This document shows positions 21,058 to 23,332 of a DNA stretch of 23,332 bases, in pieces. The stretch is from Alphaproteobacteria bacterium UBA5343. GTDB lineage: Bacteria; Pseudomonadota; Alphaproteobacteria; RF32; UBA5343. Location: positions 1 through 23,332 of the forward strand of contig DHQH01000027.1 in the NCBI GenBank assembly GCA_002410125.1. The letters run 5' to 3'. Under the pieces are notes generated by a model. That model was not told the origin of the DNA and did not search any database. It saw nothing but the letters and a program-made list of their open reading frames with translations. Numbering within the stretch: the first letter of the stretch is position 1; every line of letters begins with the position of its first letter. Made by a program: the position numbers and the translations under genes.

Positions 21058-22593
21058 TTAAGCTGTAAAACTTTCAACAAAAGATTCCATAAATTTATGT
21101 AATTCTTTTTCAGTTTTTTCAGATATCTTCTGGTCTTTTACAATTGCTTCTAATAATTTTGGTTTATCAGCTTTTACTTTTGAAAGTAAGTCAGTTTCAA
21201 ATTTCTTAATATCTTTTACTGCAATTTTATCAAGGTAACCTTTAACACCAGAGAAAATTGATACTACTTGTTCTTCAACAGGCATTGGTTGATATTGTCC
21301 TTGTTTTAATAATTCGGTTAATCTTTCACCTCTGGCTAATAATTGCTGAGTTGAAGCATCTAAATCTGATGCAAATTGAGCAAAAGCTGCCATTTCACGA
21401 TATTGAGCAAGTTCAAGCTTAATACTACCTGCTACTTGTTTCATTGCTTTAATTTGAGCTGATGATCCTACCCTTGATACTGATAGGCCAACATTTACAG
21501 CAGGTCTAATACCAGAGAAGAATAAATCTGTTTCTAAGAATATTTGTCCGTCTGTAATAGAAATCACATTAGTTGGGATATAAGCAGAAACATCACCGGC
21601 TTGAGTTTCAATAACAGGTAGAGCTGTTAGTGAGCCTGCACCATTTTCTTCGTTCATCTTAGCTGCTCTTTCTAATAATCTGGAGTGAAGATAGAAAACA
21701 TCACCTGGATATGCTTCACGCCCTGGTGGTCTTCTTAAAAGAAGTGACATTTGACGATATGCGGTTGCTTGTTTTGATAAGTCATCATGGAAGATTACAG
21801 CATGCATACCATTATCTCTGAAATATTCACCCATTGATGTTCCTGTATATGGTGCTAAGAACTGCATAGGTGCTGGATCTGAAGCAGTAGCCCCAACAAT
21901 GATTGTATAATCAAGAGCACCGTGTTCTTTTAGAGTTTTTACCACTTGGGCAACAGTTGATCTTTTTTGACCAATAGCAACATAGATACAAAATAGTTTT
22001 TCACTATCGTCTTTTGCGGCATCATTAATTTTCTTTTGGTTTAAGATAGTGTCAACGATGATTGCTGTTTTACCAGTTTGTCTATCACCAATGATAAGCT
22101 CCCTTTGACCACGACCAATTGGGATTAGTGAGTCAATTGCTTTTAAGCCAGTTTGTACAGGTTCATGAACAGATTTTCTTGGGATGATGCCTGGAGCTTT
22201 AATTTCAGCAAGTCTTGTTTCTTTAGTTTTGATGTCGCCTAATCCGTCAATTGGATTACCTAGTGCATCAACAACACGACCTAGAAGTTGTTTGCCAACA
22301 GGAACACTAACGATTTCGCCTGTTCTTTTAACAGTGTCGCCTTCGCCGATTTCTGTATCACTACCAAAGATAACAACACCAACATTGTCTTCTTCTAAGT
22401 TAAGTGCCATACCTTTAATACCGCCATCAAATTCCACTAATTCACCAGCTTGTACATTTTCAAGTCCATAAATACGAGCGATACCATCACCTACAGATAA
22501 AACTTGACCTACTTCTGAAATATCAGTTTGGTTGTCAAAATTTTTAATTCTGTCTTTGATTATTGATGTAATTTCTGTTGCTTGAAGGTTCAT
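21058..22593 (-). CDS. atpA: F1F0 ATP synthase alpha subunit
   Basis: The non-catalytic nucleotide-binding subunit of F1. The 511-residue protein starts MNLQATEITSIIKDRIKNFD, has the crown beta-barrel (VLSVGDGIARIYGLENVQAG), Walker A GDRQTGKT (169-176), the VIFHDDLSKQATAYRQ Walker B region, the arginine-finger motif (RPAVNVGLSVSRVGSSAQ) and the C-terminal helical bundle. Length is standard. Its ATG follows the atpH stop with no gap, which suggests translational coupling. Confidence 0.98.
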   Translation of the reverse strand: MNLQATEITSIIKDRIKNFDNQTDISEVGQVLSVGDGIARIYGLENVQAGELVEFDGGIKGMALNLEEDNVGVVIFGSDTEIGEGDTVKRTGEIVSVPVGKQLLGRVVDALGNPIDGLGDIKTKETRLAEIKAPGIIPRKSVHEPVQTGLKAIDSLIPIGRGQRELIIGDRQTGKTAIIVDTILNQKKINDAAKDDSEKLFCIYVAIGQKRSTVAQVVKTLKEHGALDYTIIVGATASDPAPMQFLAPYTGTSMGEYFRDNGMHAVIFHDDLSKQATAYRQMSLLLRRPPGREAYPGDVFYLHSRLLERAAKMNEENGAGSLTALPVIETQAGDVSAYIPTNVISITDGQIFLETDLFFSGIRPAVNVGLSVSRVGSSAQIKAMKQVAGSIKLELAQYREMAAFAQFASDLDASTQQLLARGERLTELLKQGQYQPMPVEEQVVSIFSGVKGYLDKIAVKDIKKFETDLLSKVKADKPKLLEAIVKDQKISEKTEKELHKFMESFVESFTA

Positions 22594-23145
22594 TTATTTC
22601 TCACCTTTCATTTCTAGCTCAATGTTTTTGAGTTTTGTTTTTAGAGAATTATCAATCATATGGGAGCCAATTTTTATAACTAGTCCACCGATGATATTTG
22701 GTTCTTTTTTTAAGTTTAAGATTATGTTCTTACCAGTTGATTTAGATAATTTATCAATTAACTGGGTTTGTTGTTTTTTGTTAACTTTGTTAGATGTTAA
22801 AACATCAACTACTAATTCGTTATTATGCTCTAAAATATTGTTTTTATAGCATTCGGAGATATCTGTGATTGCTAGTAATTTGTTATTTGTAGCAAGTAGT
22901 GATAAGAAATTAATAGTAGCTTTATTGAATTTTGCTCTTTTGGTGATTTCTGATAAGCATTCTTGTTTTACTGCTTTTGGTATAATAGGGTTTGAAAATA
23001 ACTCTGATAATTCTTGATTGTCATCAATAGCAGCTAATAGCTTATCTAAATCTTTTTGAACTTTATCTAATGAAGAACTTGATTTGGCATCTTCAAATAA
23101 AGCCTTGGCATATTTCTTAGCAATCTTTAAGTTTTTATAATGCAT
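22594..23145 (-). CDS. atpH: F1F0 ATP synthase delta subunit
   Basis: Delta (OSCP in mitochondria) ties the top of the alpha3beta3 head to the peripheral stalk. The 183-residue protein has the N-terminal helical bundle (KIAKKYAKALFEDA, then LDKVQKDLDKL), the LFSNPIIPKAVKQ segment and the C-terminal NIIGGLVIKIGSHMIDNSLK motif typical of the family. AAGGAAG precedes the ATG at 23145. It is the first gene of the operon, as in other alphaproteobacteria, where atpHAGDC is separate from the F0 genes; no F0 gene is present in the window. Confidence 0.96.
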   Translation of the reverse strand: MHYKNLKIAKKYAKALFEDAKSSSSLDKVQKDLDKLLAAIDDNQELSELFSNPIIPKAVKQECLSEITKRAKFNKATINFLSLLATNNKLLAITDISECYKNNILEHNNELVVDVLTSNKVNKKQQTQLIDKLSKSTGKNIILNLKKEPNIIGGLVIKIGSHMIDNSLKTKLKNIELEMKGEK

Positions 23146-23239
23146 CTGCTTCCTTAATTTATAATTCGTCCAATAATTTTATATATTTAATACTAAAATA
23201 CTTTCTAATTAATTAAGATTGGCTTGTATTTGTATGAAA

Positions 23240-23332
23240 TTATAAGAAATTGTGGGGGTCTATGTCTACATTAATCCTTATGTTATTAGACTTTTTAATA
23301 TTTGAGAGCCATTTATTAATAATAGCTTGGAT
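23240..23332 (-). CDS. priA: Primosomal helicase PriA, C-terminal end (partial)
   Basis: The last 30 codons and stop of a minus-strand gene that begins outside the window. The peptide ends NIRINVDIDPHNFL, which closely fits the PriA C-terminus (R-x-x-x-D-I-D-P-x-x-F-L). PriA reloads the replication fork. priA directly upstream of atpH is common in alphaproteobacteria, which supports the call. The 94 bp between it and atpH are AT-rich; an atp promoter must lie there or inside priA, but I see no convincing hexamers. Confidence 0.75.
   Translation of the reverse strand: MQAIINKWLSNIKKSNNIRINVDIDPHNFL

Noticed and set aside
1..23332. tRNA or rRNA genes
   Set aside because: I saw no cloverleaf with a GTTCGA-type T-loop and no rRNA-like stretch in the intergenic regions on either strand.

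Overview
This AT-rich window is chromosomal DNA, most likely from an alphaproteobacterium. The call rests on gene order. rplU-rpmA-obgE-rsfS-rlmH-gpmI-envC-ctpA followed by a divergent polysaccharide deacetylase is an alphaproteobacterial arrangement. So is a priA-atpHAGDC cluster that lacks the F0 genes. Low GC and many short intergenic palindromes suggest an uncultured, possibly host-associated lineage. I cannot name the species.

Layout. 1-3367: mreB (minus, 3' end outside the window), miaA (minus), a small unrecognised gene (plus) and ddl (minus). 3457-5734: a two-gene unit, a secreted DUF3108-type protein and a U32 (TrhP/RlhA-like) Fe-S RNA-hydroxylation protein. 5735-6120: a 386-bp gap packed with repeats. 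6121-8904: a lone 634-residue protein with two tandem left-handed beta-helix modules, then a convergent unrecognised lipoprotein. 9043-11709: a strong promoter, then rplU, rpmA, obgE, rsfS and rlmH (ribosome parts and ribosome assembly or modification). 11710-12131: a second repeat-rich gap. 12132-18142: gpmI, an amidase-activator-like envC, ctpA and a degenerate deacetylase, with a long palindrome after envC and another after the deacetylase. 18305-18340: a bidirectional terminator. 18357-23332: the F1 ATP synthase genes atpC, D, G, A and H on the minus strand, and the last codons of priA.

Themes. mreB, ddl, envC, ctpA and the deacetylase relative serve wall synthesis, elongation and division. 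The ribosomal block and the ATP synthase block are housekeeping.

The least ordinary content lies between genes. It is a mosaic of repeat modules, called A, B, D and E here. Module B occurs three times. Each copy begins at or just after a stop codon, has a core hairpin with compensatory base changes between copies, and is flanked by long inverted arms that differ at each locus and in two cases include the end of the upstream gene. Module A occurs twice, with a covarying stem whose one mismatch becomes a G-U pair on the minus strand. These modules, and the duplicated beta-helix protein, are the best candidates for something undescribed.
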